Positions 1-7,038 of a stretch of DNA of 32,253 nucleotides are shown here, piece after piece. Below the pieces are notes generated by a model. That model was given only the letters and a program-made list of their open reading frames with translations. It was not told the origin of the DNA and did no database searches. The position numbers and the translations under genes are program-made. Positions within the stretch are counted from its first letter, which is position 1; every line of letters begins with the position of its first letter. The stretch spans positions 1 to 32,253 of the forward strand of contig JAFGDN010000076.1 in the NCBI GenBank assembly GCA_016932095.1, read 5' to 3'. Source of the stretch: Sedimentisphaerales bacterium (GTDB lineage: Bacteria; Planctomycetota; Phycisphaerae; Sedimentisphaerales; Anaerobacaceae).

Positions 1-398
1 AACACGCTTTGAATCCTTAGAAATCCATCAACCGAATGAACGGCGTTGATTGACCGGCCAGTCGCCTGAATGCAGTAATTTCCGCTTGCCTCGGAGACCG
101 TATAATCAAAAGAAGCGTTGCAGCCGGCTAAAGTGACATTAGAGGCGGCTGGGAGAATTGAGTTGTCCCAGGGTTTGACTTTGAGCTTCTGGTTCATATG
201 AAAAACGGCGTCTGCAATCGCAGCATCAGCCGCCAATCGTGCCGTAATTTCGTCGCCGGCGCGAATACCCAGCATCCGGGAATGAAAAGCCAGAGCCAGC
301 AGGCCGGTTCCGACGATGGCGCATATCAGGCATATCAGAAGGACTATGCCCATCAAACTGCCTTTCATTCGCGTTTTTTGGGGGGTTGCCTTCGGCAT
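1..398 (-). CDS. PilX-like pilus assembly protein, second tandem copy (partial, 3' end outside window)
   Basis: Reading from an ATG at 396-398 on the minus strand gives an open frame running off the window edge (about 132 residues seen). It starts with a short basic leader, a membrane helix at about residues 14-38, then a region that closely matches the N-terminal third of the next gene upstream (420-1616). The shared pieces include FHMNQK, KVKPWDNS, CNASFDYTVS, QATGRS and VDGFLRIQSV. It is therefore a tandem paralogue, probably a PilX/GspK-like minor component of a type IV pilus or pseudopilus. Its start lies 21 bp after the stop of the first copy, so the two are probably cotranscribed. The C-terminal domain cannot be judged from this window. 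Confidence 0.75.
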   Translation of the reverse strand, partial: MPKATPQKTRMKGSLMGIVLLICLICAIVGTGLLALAFHSRMLGIRAGDEITARLAADAAIADAVFHMNQKLKVKPWDNSILPAASNVTLAGCNASFDYTVSEASGNYCIQATGRSINAVHSVDGFLRIQSV

Positions 399-419
399 AA
401 CGGAAGTCCTTAACGCGGT

Positions 420-1616
420 TTAATGCTCCGCCCACCTGTGAACGACGAACCTGACGGCCTCGTCGTTGACGGTCCTGTCTCTCAAAGCGGCGTCGTAATA
501 AAAAATGCCGCCGTTTTTGAGGCCGATATTTTGTCCGATGACGGAGCCATAGGCAGCGACAGAGTTATCCATATCTACAGAAGCATTGGGAGCAAATAAG
601 GTCCCGTAAAAAACGTTGCCATTTTTAAGCCTGATATTCGCACAAGAATCGAGACCATACAGAGTGAACCGCTTAGCATCGGCGGTCAAATTGTTAATTC
701 CGGCGCCGTTTTTTCCTTCTAAATCACCGGCAAGATATATTGTCAGAGCGGCGTCATTATCAGTATCACCCGAACCGCCTATAATAATACCGGCAGAATT
801 GCCGAGGTCGATACTTTCGGTGATGTAAAGAGAAACCGGCTCTGTAATTGTAATCGTCTCACTGTTTCCCAAATCAATGTTATCATACTTTCCTGAGGTG
901 CTGATAGTCGTTGTGTTTTTGATATCACCCCCGGAGGGCATCGAGACCAGCCAGGCGGGCACGACAATGGGCGTTAATACGGCTCTGTAGAACATCGCGT
1001 AGGTACGGCCTTCAATATTCTCGATTCCGTTTATTACATCGAGGGGGTCGCCTCCAACGCCGACGACCACGTCTCCTTTAACGTTCGAACCGTTCTTAAG
1101 GATTATGGCGCCGTTGTTTGTGCTGTTTGTCCCGACCTGTAAAGGACTATCGCCCGGCTGATTATTTATCCAGTCAATCGTGGCGCTATTTTTAAGCTCA
1201 ATCGCATCCCTGGCAAAAAGTGCGTAATCGAACACGCTTTGAATCCTTAGAAATCCATCAACTGCGTGAACGACTTTGGCTGACCGGCCGGTCGCCTGAA
1301 CGATGTAATCGCCGCCGGCTTGCGAGACCGTATAATCAAAACTTGCGTTACAGCCCGGTAAACTGACGTTAGAGGCGGACGGCAGCGTGGAGTTGTCCCA
1401 GGGTTTGACTTTGATCTTCTGGTTCATATGAAAAACGGCGTCTGCAAGCGCAGCATCGGCGGCGCAACGAGCAGCGATGGCGGTGCTTGACCGAATCGCC
1501 ATCATTCGACCGTGGAAGCCAAGGCATAGAATGCCGATGCCCACAATCGACATTACGATTACAATAATCAATATCACGACCATTATCGAACCGTGTTTTT
1601 TGTTTCTGTTATTCAT
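420..1616 (-). CDS. PilX-like pilus assembly protein with beta-repeat C-terminal domain
   Basis: 398 residues. A basic leader is followed by one membrane helix (about residues 11-35) and a PilX-like N-terminal region. From about residue 130 to 385 there is a repetitive Asn/Gly-rich section with recurring LKNG/LKNS/LGNS steps, as in right-handed beta-helix or bactofilin-like surface domains (inference). The layout matches pilus assembly PilX N-terminal proteins known from Planctomycetota. It sits 11 bp downstream of a PilW-like prepilin gene and just upstream of its own paralogue, in a five-gene minus-strand run. The likely role is a minor, surface-exposed pilus component; the exact partner is unknown. 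It lacks a clear GFxxxE prepilin box, unlike its two upstream neighbours. Confidence 0.7.
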   Translation of the reverse strand: MNNRNKKHGSIMVVILIIVIVMSIVGIGILCLGFHGRMMAIRSSTAIAARCAADAALADAVFHMNQKIKVKPWDNSTLPSASNVSLPGCNASFDYTVSQAGGDYIVQATGRSAKVVHAVDGFLRIQSVFDYALFARDAIELKNSATIDWINNQPGDSPLQVGTNSTNNGAIILKNGSNVKGDVVVGVGGDPLDVINGIENIEGRTYAMFYRAVLTPIVVPAWLVSMPSGGDIKNTTTISTSGKYDNIDLGNSETITITEPVSLYITESIDLGNSAGIIIGGSGDTDNDAALTIYLAGDLEGKNGAGINNLTADAKRFTLYGLDSCANIRLKNGNVFYGTLFAPNASVDMDNSVAAYGSVIGQNIGLKNGGIFYYDAALRDRTVNDEAVRFVVHRWAEH

Positions 1617-1627
1617 ATTTCCCCCGC

Positions 1628-2164
1628 TTAGTTATGCATCACTGCGGACGTAACAGTGGTCAGCTCTTGTGAACCATTATTCAGGGTCAATATCATTTGC
1701 AATGAACGTCCGGTTTGCTTAAAGGTGCAGGCGGTAACGTTTCTACAAGCGGTTCTGTTATCGAGTGTTTCCTGTATTCCGCCGGATAGAATCCTGCCGT
1801 ATTCGACATACAAATTGCCGTCCTGGTAGTAAAAATAGCTATACTGGTCGGGCTCCAAAGAGTTGCTGTCGGCGTAATAACGAACCTCGACTCCCTGTGC
1901 ATCCGCATCCAGAACCGGCTGATAACAGTTCGACTTTCGCACCATAGAGTCGAACATCCTTTTGGCAACGTGGCCATCGGTAACAACGTCGGAGTAGATA
2001 CGCTTGTACATTTGCGTAAAACCACGATGACTGTCGGACAGAGCAATTCCAACGCCTAAAAGCGCAGTTACACCAATAATCGAGGCCAGTATCAGCTCTA
2101 TAGTAGAGAGGCCTTTATTGCTTTGTGTCCTTTTCTTACGGTTTTTTTGGATTATCGTTAACAT
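1628..2164 (-). CDS. PilW-like prepilin
   Basis: 178 residues from the ATG at 2162-2164. The basic leader KNRKKRTQSNKG ends in a prepilin peptidase site, G18 followed by LSTIE with Glu at mature position +5, and then a hydrophobic helix. This is the class III signal of type IV pilins and pseudopilins. The downstream sequence is a variable pilin head. I chose 2164 because a purine-rich GAGAG lies 8 bases upstream. An in-frame ATG at 2182, 4 bp past the stop of the upstream gene, would add six residues and is also possible. PilW-like by position and length, not by a diagnostic motif. Confidence 0.7.
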   Translation of the reverse strand: MLTIIQKNRKKRTQSNKGLSTIELILASIIGVTALLGVGIALSDSHRGFTQMYKRIYSDVVTDGHVAKRMFDSMVRKSNCYQPVLDADAQGVEVRYYADSNSLEPDQYSYFYYQDGNLYVEYGRILSGGIQETLDNRTACRNVTACTFKQTGRSLQMILTLNNGSQELTTVTSAVMHN

Positions 2165-2186
2165 AATGGTTTCTCTCGCCATTTGG

Positions 2187-2684
2187 CTAATTCGGATTTT
2201 CAATATAAGTTGTGAGCCCATACGATTTATCGGCGCTGGCAAAATCGCTGGTTTGCATACCGTCCTGGTCCCAGCACACGATAACGTTTATAATTCTGAG
2301 CTCCGAATCGATGTCAAAATACGACAGCGTTGAATAATAATCGCTGCCTTCGAGTACAATTTTGTAAGTGCCGATGATATTAAAATTGAGCGGAGCGGGC
2401 GGGCCAATATAAGCGGAGATATCCAGGTCGGGGCTGAATGCATTTTCGGGATTAAAGGTAATATCACCGCCTACGCCGCTCCAGCCCTCGCAGAGTAATA
2501 ATGCTATTCGGGAAGCGGTTGTTTGCAAATCGGCCCTTCTGGCGTTGAGGGCGGCGTTATAACGGAACCCGGAAGTTCCGAGCACAACAATAAGGAGCAT
2601 TGCAATTGCAAGCATCACTTCAATAATCGTGAAGGCCTTTTTAGGCGCAATCGGTCCGTATTTCATTGCTGCACACATATCCAT
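2187..2684 (-). CDS. PilV/GspI-like prepilin
   Basis: 165 residues from ATG 2682-2684. The sequence PKKAFTIIEVML carries a prepilin cleavage site with Ala instead of the usual Gly at -1, Phe at +1 and Glu at +5, followed by a hydrophobic helix. This identifies a type IV pilin-like or type II secretion pseudopilin precursor, exported and processed by PilD. The start is uncertain: in-frame ATGs exist at 2732, 2684, 2678 and 2666, none with a strong Shine-Dalgarno. The gene ends 22 bp before the chosen start of the PilW-like gene, and the four pilin-type genes form one transcription unit. Confidence 0.65.
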   Translation of the reverse strand: MDMCAAMKYGPIAPKKAFTIIEVMLAIAMLLIVVLGTSGFRYNAALNARRADLQTTASRIALLLCEGWSGVGGDITFNPENAFSPDLDISAYIGPPAPLNFNIIGTYKIVLEGSDYYSTLSYFDIDSELRIINVIVCWDQDGMQTSDFASADKSYGLTTYIENPN

Positions 2685-2837
2685 CCAACATTTATCATTA
2701 TAGGACCCGGAAATCGCTACAAACCGGGGCACACCCCCATACTGGCCTTTAATAAAGTATAAAAACTAAACCAAGATTACTGTGTCGAAAATCAAGTTGA
2801 TATAACAGATTATCTCAGCTTAAAGTTCGGTTCATAT

Positions 2838-4217
2838 TCATCGATGTTTTCTATGACCAAATAAATCGGCTAATTGCCGGGCGATTTGAGACCGCCTGAT
2901 TTTTCGACGTATCATCTTTAGCTCCTGATGGTCGCCGACGAATTTAACGCCCCGCTCGATAACGGCTGTTGCGTCTGCCAGCCGGTGCATCGAGAGGTTC
3001 ACAGTCGCCGAGTCACGAATCGCAAGGACGTGTTGCGGATTTATATCCAACGCCTGATTGAAGAACTCGGCGGCGTCTTCGAGACGTCCGTTCATTGCGT
3101 TGGCCAGCCCCATATAATAATACGCATCGGCGTTGCGGGAATCGATGTCGAGCGCCCTGAGCAGGCAATTGATGGTATAATCGAGCGCGTCAGGGGAACT
3201 GAAACGCCGGTCGGCAAAAATTGCCAGGAACATCGACGCCATCGACACAAGCACATCGGCATCGTCGCCGGCAAACTTCATTTCCGAGGCCAGATAGGTT
3301 TTTGCGTCTTCTGTGTTGCCCCTGGCCAGCGCCAACTGTGCAAGCCGATAGCGCGGGCCGGGCAGGCCCGACTCTCTTTCCATTGCCCGATTGAAAAGGT
3401 CAGCGGCCTTTTTATGGTCGTTGCTGTTTAACGCAATTTCGCCGAGATAAAACAGGGCTATCGCCATATTAGGCCTTAATTCCAGCGCCCTGTGGAATTT
3501 TTCTTTCGCGGATTCAATGTCGCCCCTCTCAATAAGGAACAATCCGAAATCGATAATGACGTCCATGTCGCCGGCGTTTTGTCGCAGCTCCCTGAGGAAA
3601 TGCTGGCGCGACCGCTCGATTTCATTTTCAGCCCAGAGCGCCTGGGCGATATGGTAGTTAATCTGCGGGTGCGACGGCTCAATCTCGGCGGTTTTCATCC
3701 AGCAGCGGATGGCTTTTTTATATTCGCCGCGGGCAAACAAGCTGTTGCCGATATTGTAATAGCACAGGGCACAATCAGGATTTATCTGCTGCGCCAGATA
3801 GAACATCTGTTCGGCCTGCTCGTGAAGGCCCATTTCCGTATATGTTATAATCCTGTTGCAGTAGCTTGGCTCGAAGTTCGAATCGAGCTCCTGAACTTTT
3901 TCGAAGGTCGAAATTGCGAGGTCATACTGGCCCAGCCGGGTATAATCAACCGCCAGCGAGTTCAGTATCTCCAGGTCGCAGGGATTCATCGCTAACGCGG
4001 ATTCGTATTCAGCGACGGCTTCCTCGAATTTGCTCAAACTGTCCAGCGCAAGCGCCTTGTTAAAATGGAGCGTGCTGCTGGCCGGGTTTATCTCGAGGGC
4101 ATCATTCAGTTCGGCGATGGCCTGGGATATCTTGCCGTCCTCATAGAGTTCGAACGCTTTTTGCGCCTTCTGCTCACTGTTGTCGTATGAGCTGTATGGC
4201 GTTTCGTCAAAAACCAT
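2838..4217 (-). CDS. Tetratricopeptide-repeat protein
   Basis: 459 residues of nearly uninterrupted TPR units; signatures such as the A-x-x-x-L-x-x-N-P step and the YYNIGN and YYYMGLANA helices recur roughly every 34 residues (about ten repeats). TPR superhelices are protein-binding scaffolds; in this context it may serve the pilus genes 105 bp downstream (inference). The open frame continues upstream to a TTG at 4391, but that extension reads straight through a palindromic intergenic repeat at 4239-4296, so I start at ATG 4215-4217. A start at ATG 4328 cannot be excluded; it would put repeat-encoded residues at the N-terminus. Confidence 0.75.
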   Translation of the reverse strand: MVFDETPYSSYDNSEQKAQKAFELYEDGKISQAIAELNDALEINPASSTLHFNKALALDSLSKFEEAVAEYESALAMNPCDLEILNSLAVDYTRLGQYDLAISTFEKVQELDSNFEPSYCNRIITYTEMGLHEQAEQMFYLAQQINPDCALCYYNIGNSLFARGEYKKAIRCWMKTAEIEPSHPQINYHIAQALWAENEIERSRQHFLRELRQNAGDMDVIIDFGLFLIERGDIESAKEKFHRALELRPNMAIALFYLGEIALNSNDHKKAADLFNRAMERESGLPGPRYRLAQLALARGNTEDAKTYLASEMKFAGDDADVLVSMASMFLAIFADRRFSSPDALDYTINCLLRALDIDSRNADAYYYMGLANAMNGRLEDAAEFFNQALDINPQHVLAIRDSATVNLSMHRLADATAVIERGVKFVGDHQELKMIRRKIRRSQIARQLADLFGHRKHR

Positions 4218-4238
4218 ATAATCATCTTGCTCCACAAC

Positions 4239-4296
4239 TGTAGGGCAGGGTTTGCCCCACCGCCGAAGCGGTCTGGCGGAAAAACCCCGCCCTGCA
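4239..4296. repeat. 58-bp palindromic intergenic repeat
   Basis: Outer arms 4239-4253 and 4282-4296 are inverted copies with two mismatches (tgtagggcagggttt against aaaccccgccctgca). Inner arms ccgcc and ggcgg complete a cruciform. A related short block (cagggcaaaccccgccctac) occurs at 9580-9599. It lies between the likely start of the TPR gene and its promoter region. Confidence 0.6.
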
Positions 4297-4503
4297 AAGC
4301 GAACCACGGGCCGATATGTATCATCCATCGTGGTTATCGCCAGTCGGATACAGTGAGTTAAGTGATTTCTTTGCCGGCTGAACCCTAACAAAAAAGCGGA
4401 AATATTGCTGGATAAAGCAACCGTAACATCTTATATTTGAACAGGTTAGGTTTTTATATGCTTCCCAGGTAAAAACAGATTAAGTTTGGGGCGGGTGTTT
4501 TTA

Positions 4504-4532
4504 TGGAAAGTATGGTACCAGGGTCTTATAAT
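4504..4532 (+). promoter_or_regulatory. Possible sigma70-type promoter of the ribH-nusB-parA run
   Basis: A -10 box TATAAT at 4527-4532 is preceded, 17 bp upstream, by TGGAAA at 4504-4509 (4 of 6 to TTGACA). It would give a leader of about 140 nt ahead of ribH. I see no FMN riboswitch core in the leader. Confidence 0.35.
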
Positions 4533-4572
4533 GTTATGAGGCGGCTTGAACCGAAAAGATGTCGGGACAAAT

Positions 4573-4648
4573 GATAAACGTCGAACATTCAACGTTCAAT
4601 GTTTGAGTTTGGACGTTAATTCGTGTGTCCTTGTGTCTTCGTAGTGAA
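4573..4648. repeat. Degenerate intergenic repeats upstream of ribH
   Basis: 4573-4605 carries imperfect copies of a caacgttcaat-like unit (gaacattcaacgttcaatg). 4620-4648 carries the inverse of the 'accaagacacaaagccacgaag' repeat seen at 10089-10116. Confidence 0.45.
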
Positions 4649-4676
4649 AATTACGCAGTTGTTTGGAGAATCACTA

Positions 4677-5138
4677 ATGAAAGAAATCAAAGGTCAGCTT
4701 GCGGCGGGAAAGGGAAATTACGCCATTGTTGTCAGCAGGTTCAATGAGTTCATAACCGCCCGGTTGTTAGCCGGCGCGACGGATTGCCTCAAGCGGCACG
4801 GGGCGGGCGATGAGCAGATGACGGCCGTATGGGTGCCAGGCGCCTGCGAAATTGTTCCGGTTGCCAAGAAACTGGCGCAAAGCGGGAAGTTTGCCGCTGT
4901 GATTTGCATCGGCGCCGTGATAAAAGGCCAGACGCAGCATTACGAGGCGGTAATCAACCAGGTAACGCGCGGAATCGGCCAGATAAACTATGACTCGAAG
5001 ACGCCCGCTGTCTTCGGGGTGCTGACGTGCGAAACGCTCGAAGAGGCCGTTGACAGGGCCGGCGCCAAAAAAGGCAACGCCGGCGCCGACGCCGCGATGA
5101 CGGCTATGGAAATGGCCAGCGTAATGGAACAGATTTGA
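4677..5138 (+). CDS. ribH: 6,7-dimethyl-8-ribityllumazine synthase
   Basis: 153 residues, the normal family length. Lumazine synthase condenses 5-amino-6-ribitylamino-uracil with 3,4-dihydroxybutanone phosphate in riboflavin synthesis, as an icosahedral or pentameric cytosolic complex. Visible hallmarks: the substrate loop VSRFNEFI (residues 19-26), VPGACEIVP (53-61) and GAVIKGQTQHYE (79-90) with the catalytic His88. ATG 4677 is preceded by GGAG eight bases upstream; the longer frame from 4623 reads through a repeat and is rejected. It is followed by nusB, a conserved ribH-nusB order. The next riboflavin enzyme, ribE, is 21 kb away in this window. Confidence 0.95.
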   Translation: MKEIKGQLAAGKGNYAIVVSRFNEFITARLLAGATDCLKRHGAGDEQMTAVWVPGACEIVPVAKKLAQSGKFAAVICIGAVIKGQTQHYEAVINQVTRGIGQINYDSKTPAVFGVLTCETLEEAVDRAGAKKGNAGADAAMTAMEMASVMEQI

Positions 5139-5234
5139 TAAATCGTTAAACGGTTGCGGTTTGCGCTGGCTCGTATCGGTTGCGCCCGGCGTAAAGCGTT
5201 TTGAATGCAGCCGATAAACGATGGACGAGTAAAA

Positions 5235-5663
5235 ATGGACCCGAGGACAAAGGCCCGTCAGCTTGTAATGCAGGCGCTTTTTCAGCTCGACGTGCAGGGC
5301 TCTGCACTAATGGCTGAATTGAACGATTTTTTTATTGAGAACGCCCCGGAAGACGTTGTTCGCAAGCTCGCGTCTGAGTGGACCAGAGGCGCGTGGGACA
5401 ATGTTTCGGCCTGCGATGAGCTCATAGCGAACGCTGCGATAAAGTGGAAGCTGTCGCGGCTGTCAATGGTCGATAAGAGCATCCTTCGGCTGGCGGTTTA
5501 CCAGTTGAAGTTTTGCCCCGATATGCCGCCGAAGGTCGCCATAAACGAGGCCATTGAGCTTGCGAAAAGATTCGGCACCGACAAGTCACCGGCGTTCGTC
5601 AACGGGGTGCTCGACGGGGTATTGCGAAAGCTGCAATCCGAAAAAAAGAACGAGGAAAAGTGA
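5235..5663 (+). CDS. nusB: Transcription antitermination factor NusB
   Basis: 142 residues. NusB with NusE binds boxA in rRNA leaders and assembles the antitermination complex. The N-terminal pattern RTKARQLVMQALFQLDVQG and the C-terminal block PPKVAINEAIELAKRFGTDKS followed by FVNGVLDGVLRKL are the classic NusB signatures. I start at ATG 5235 (MDPRTKAR), with a GGACGAG purine stretch upstream; an ATG at 5205 would add ten residues without ribosome-binding support. The stop overlaps the parA start (TGATG), which suggests translational coupling. Confidence 0.92.
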   Translation: MDPRTKARQLVMQALFQLDVQGSALMAELNDFFIENAPEDVVRKLASEWTRGAWDNVSACDELIANAAIKWKLSRLSMVDKSILRLAVYQLKFCPDMPPKVAINEAIELAKRFGTDKSPAFVNGVLDGVLRKLQSEKKNEEK

Positions 5664-6631
5664 TGAGGAAGATTGCGGTCTTAAACCAGAAAGGAGGCGT
5701 GGGGAAGACCACCACCGTGGTCAATACCGCCGCGGCCCTGGCAGTCGCCGGTAGTCGCGTCCTTGTCATTGACCTTGACCCGCAGGGGCACCTGACCACG
5801 CACTTGGGCGTCAATCCCGACCAGGTTCAAAACGGCTCATACAAGGTGCTTACGCAATCGGCGTCCGTGGAGGCGGAAATTATGCTTGTCAGGCCGAACC
5901 TGTGGCTGCTGCCCGCCAATATAGACCTTGTCGGCGCTGAAACCGAGCTTGTAAGCGTTGTCGGCAGGGAAACAATTTTGCGAGAGGCGCTTGTCGCGCT
6001 CGATGACAAGCTGGACTATATCATAATTGACTGTGCCCCGTCGCTGGGGTTGTTGAATTTGAATGCCATGGCGGCGGCCGACGAGATTTTGATACCGCTT
6101 CAGCCGCATTTCCTCGCCTTGCAGGGGCTGGGCAAATTGCTTCAAACGGTAGCCCTTGTAAATAAGCGAATCAATCCCGCCCTGAAAGTCAAATGGGTCC
6201 TGCTTTGTATGTTTGAGAGCAGGGCGTCGCTGCCCAACGAGGTCAAGGCCGATATAGAGCAGTTCCTTTCAAACGCCCGCAACACGGACTGCGCCTGGTC
6301 GCAGGCCGAGATTCTCCCCGTCAGCGTCCGGCGGAATATCACGCTGGCCGAAGCCCCCAGCTATGGCCAGACAATTTTCGAATATGACCCGTCCTGCAAC
6401 GGCGCAGCCGACTACCTTAAGGTCGCTCAATTGATAGCCACCGAGAACAAAGGGAATATTTTAGCCACAGAGGTTTTAGCCACAGAGGACACCCCCGCCA
6501 ACAACTTGCGGGGGCAGGCAGAGGTCACAGAGATTAAAAATAAAGCGCCGATAGAAATTGTTGAGATACCGCCGGCGCAACCGGCACAGACACCAACTGA
6601 CAATACCGAAATTAAAGAAACGACTGTATAA
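5663..6631 (+). CDS. ParA/Soj-family ATPase with a repeat-derived C-terminal tail
   Basis: 322 residues. ParA-type P-loop ATPases position chromosomes, plasmids or protein complexes. Seen: the deviant Walker A KGGVGKTTT near the N-terminus, DLDPQGHLT, and the Walker B-like IIIDCAPSLGLLNLN. The catalytic body ends near residue 260. The remaining tail (ATEVLATEDT ... EVTEIKNKAP) is encoded by two 'ttagccacagagg' repeat units, one interrupted by a 27-bp mini-hairpin that keeps the frame, followed by a Pro/Thr-rich end. No parB or parS is visible. ATG 5663 has AGGA seven bases upstream; a GTG at 5660 is also in frame. Its stop overlaps the next ATG by one base. Confidence 0.88.
   Translation: MRKIAVLNQKGGVGKTTTVVNTAAALAVAGSRVLVIDLDPQGHLTTHLGVNPDQVQNGSYKVLTQSASVEAEIMLVRPNLWLLPANIDLVGAETELVSVVGRETILREALVALDDKLDYIIIDCAPSLGLLNLNAMAAADEILIPLQPHFLALQGLGKLLQTVALVNKRINPALKVKWVLLCMFESRASLPNEVKADIEQFLSNARNTDCAWSQAEILPVSVRRNITLAEAPSYGQTIFEYDPSCNGAADYLKVAQLIATENKGNILATEVLATEDTPANNLRGQAEVTEIKNKAPIEIVEIPPAQPAQTPTDNTEIKETTV
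6467..6540. repeat. 'agccacagagg' repeats with inserted 27-bp mini-hairpin, inside parA
   Basis: Two adjacent 'ttttagccacagagg' units lie at 6468-6490. The second is split by 6493-6519 (arms ccccgc and gcgggg, then gcaggc), after which the host repeat resumes as agaggtcacagag. The same architecture recurs at 31873-31930. Confidence 0.65.
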
Positions 6632-6930
6632 TGGTCGTAACTATGGGTTTTGAGCAAATAACAGCAAAAAGAGAAGACATCCTGAAAATCGCCTCGCGTT
6701 ACGGGGCAAGAAAGGTGCGTGTATTCGGCTCAATCGTCAGGGGCGAGGACCGGCCTGACACCGACGTTGATTTTCTTGTTGAGCTTGAAGAAGGCAGGTC
6801 GCTTATGGATTTAGGCGGCCTGTTGATGGATTTGCAGAAACTCTTAGGCCGAAACGTTGACATCGTTACCGAAAAGGGTTTGCACTGGTATATCAAAGAC
6901 CGCGTCCTCCAAGAGGCAAAGCCAATATGA
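6631..6930 (+). CDS. MNT-type minimal nucleotidyltransferase (orphan MntA-like)
   Basis: 99 residues. The motif GS-x10-DxD is complete (Gly33-Ser34, Asp45, Asp47) and followed by FLVEL, as in MNT-domain antitoxins that AMPylate a HEPN toxin partner. The ATG at 6631 overlaps the parA stop; a second ATG at 6643 is possible. The stop overlaps a new ATG (ATGA, 6927-6930), the usual junction to a HEPN gene, but that frame (MKGLHLLDSY...) ends after 25 codons at the edge of an AT-rich RM unit. The toxin partner thus appears lost, possibly when the RM unit arrived (inference). Confidence 0.8.
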   Translation: MVVTMGFEQITAKREDILKIASRYGARKVRVFGSIVRGEDRPDTDVDFLVELEEGRSLMDLGGLLMDLQKLLGRNVDIVTEKGLHWYIKDRVLQEAKPI

Positions 6931-6945
6931 AAGGACTGCACCTAC

Positions 6946-6973
6946 TTGACAGCTATATGAGTTTTGTTATTCT
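6946..6973 (+). promoter_or_regulatory. Likely promoter of RM unit 1
   Basis: TTGACA at 6946-6951, a 16-bp spacer and TATTCT at 6968-6973. It sits 65 bp before the methyltransferase start and inside the short HEPN-like remnant frame. Confidence 0.5.
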
Positions 6974-7038
6974 CCTTTTGGTCCAGAGCCGATGGTTAAT
7001 ATAATCCAAGAACTAAACATTGTTGGAGATAGTTGGCA

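Noticed and set aside
4218-4391. 58-residue N-terminal extension of the TPR protein
   Set aside because: TTG start and translation through a palindromic intergenic repeat; no ribosome-binding site.
4392-4676. FMN riboswitch before ribH
   Set aside because: No conserved six-stem FMN core; the leader holds repeats instead.
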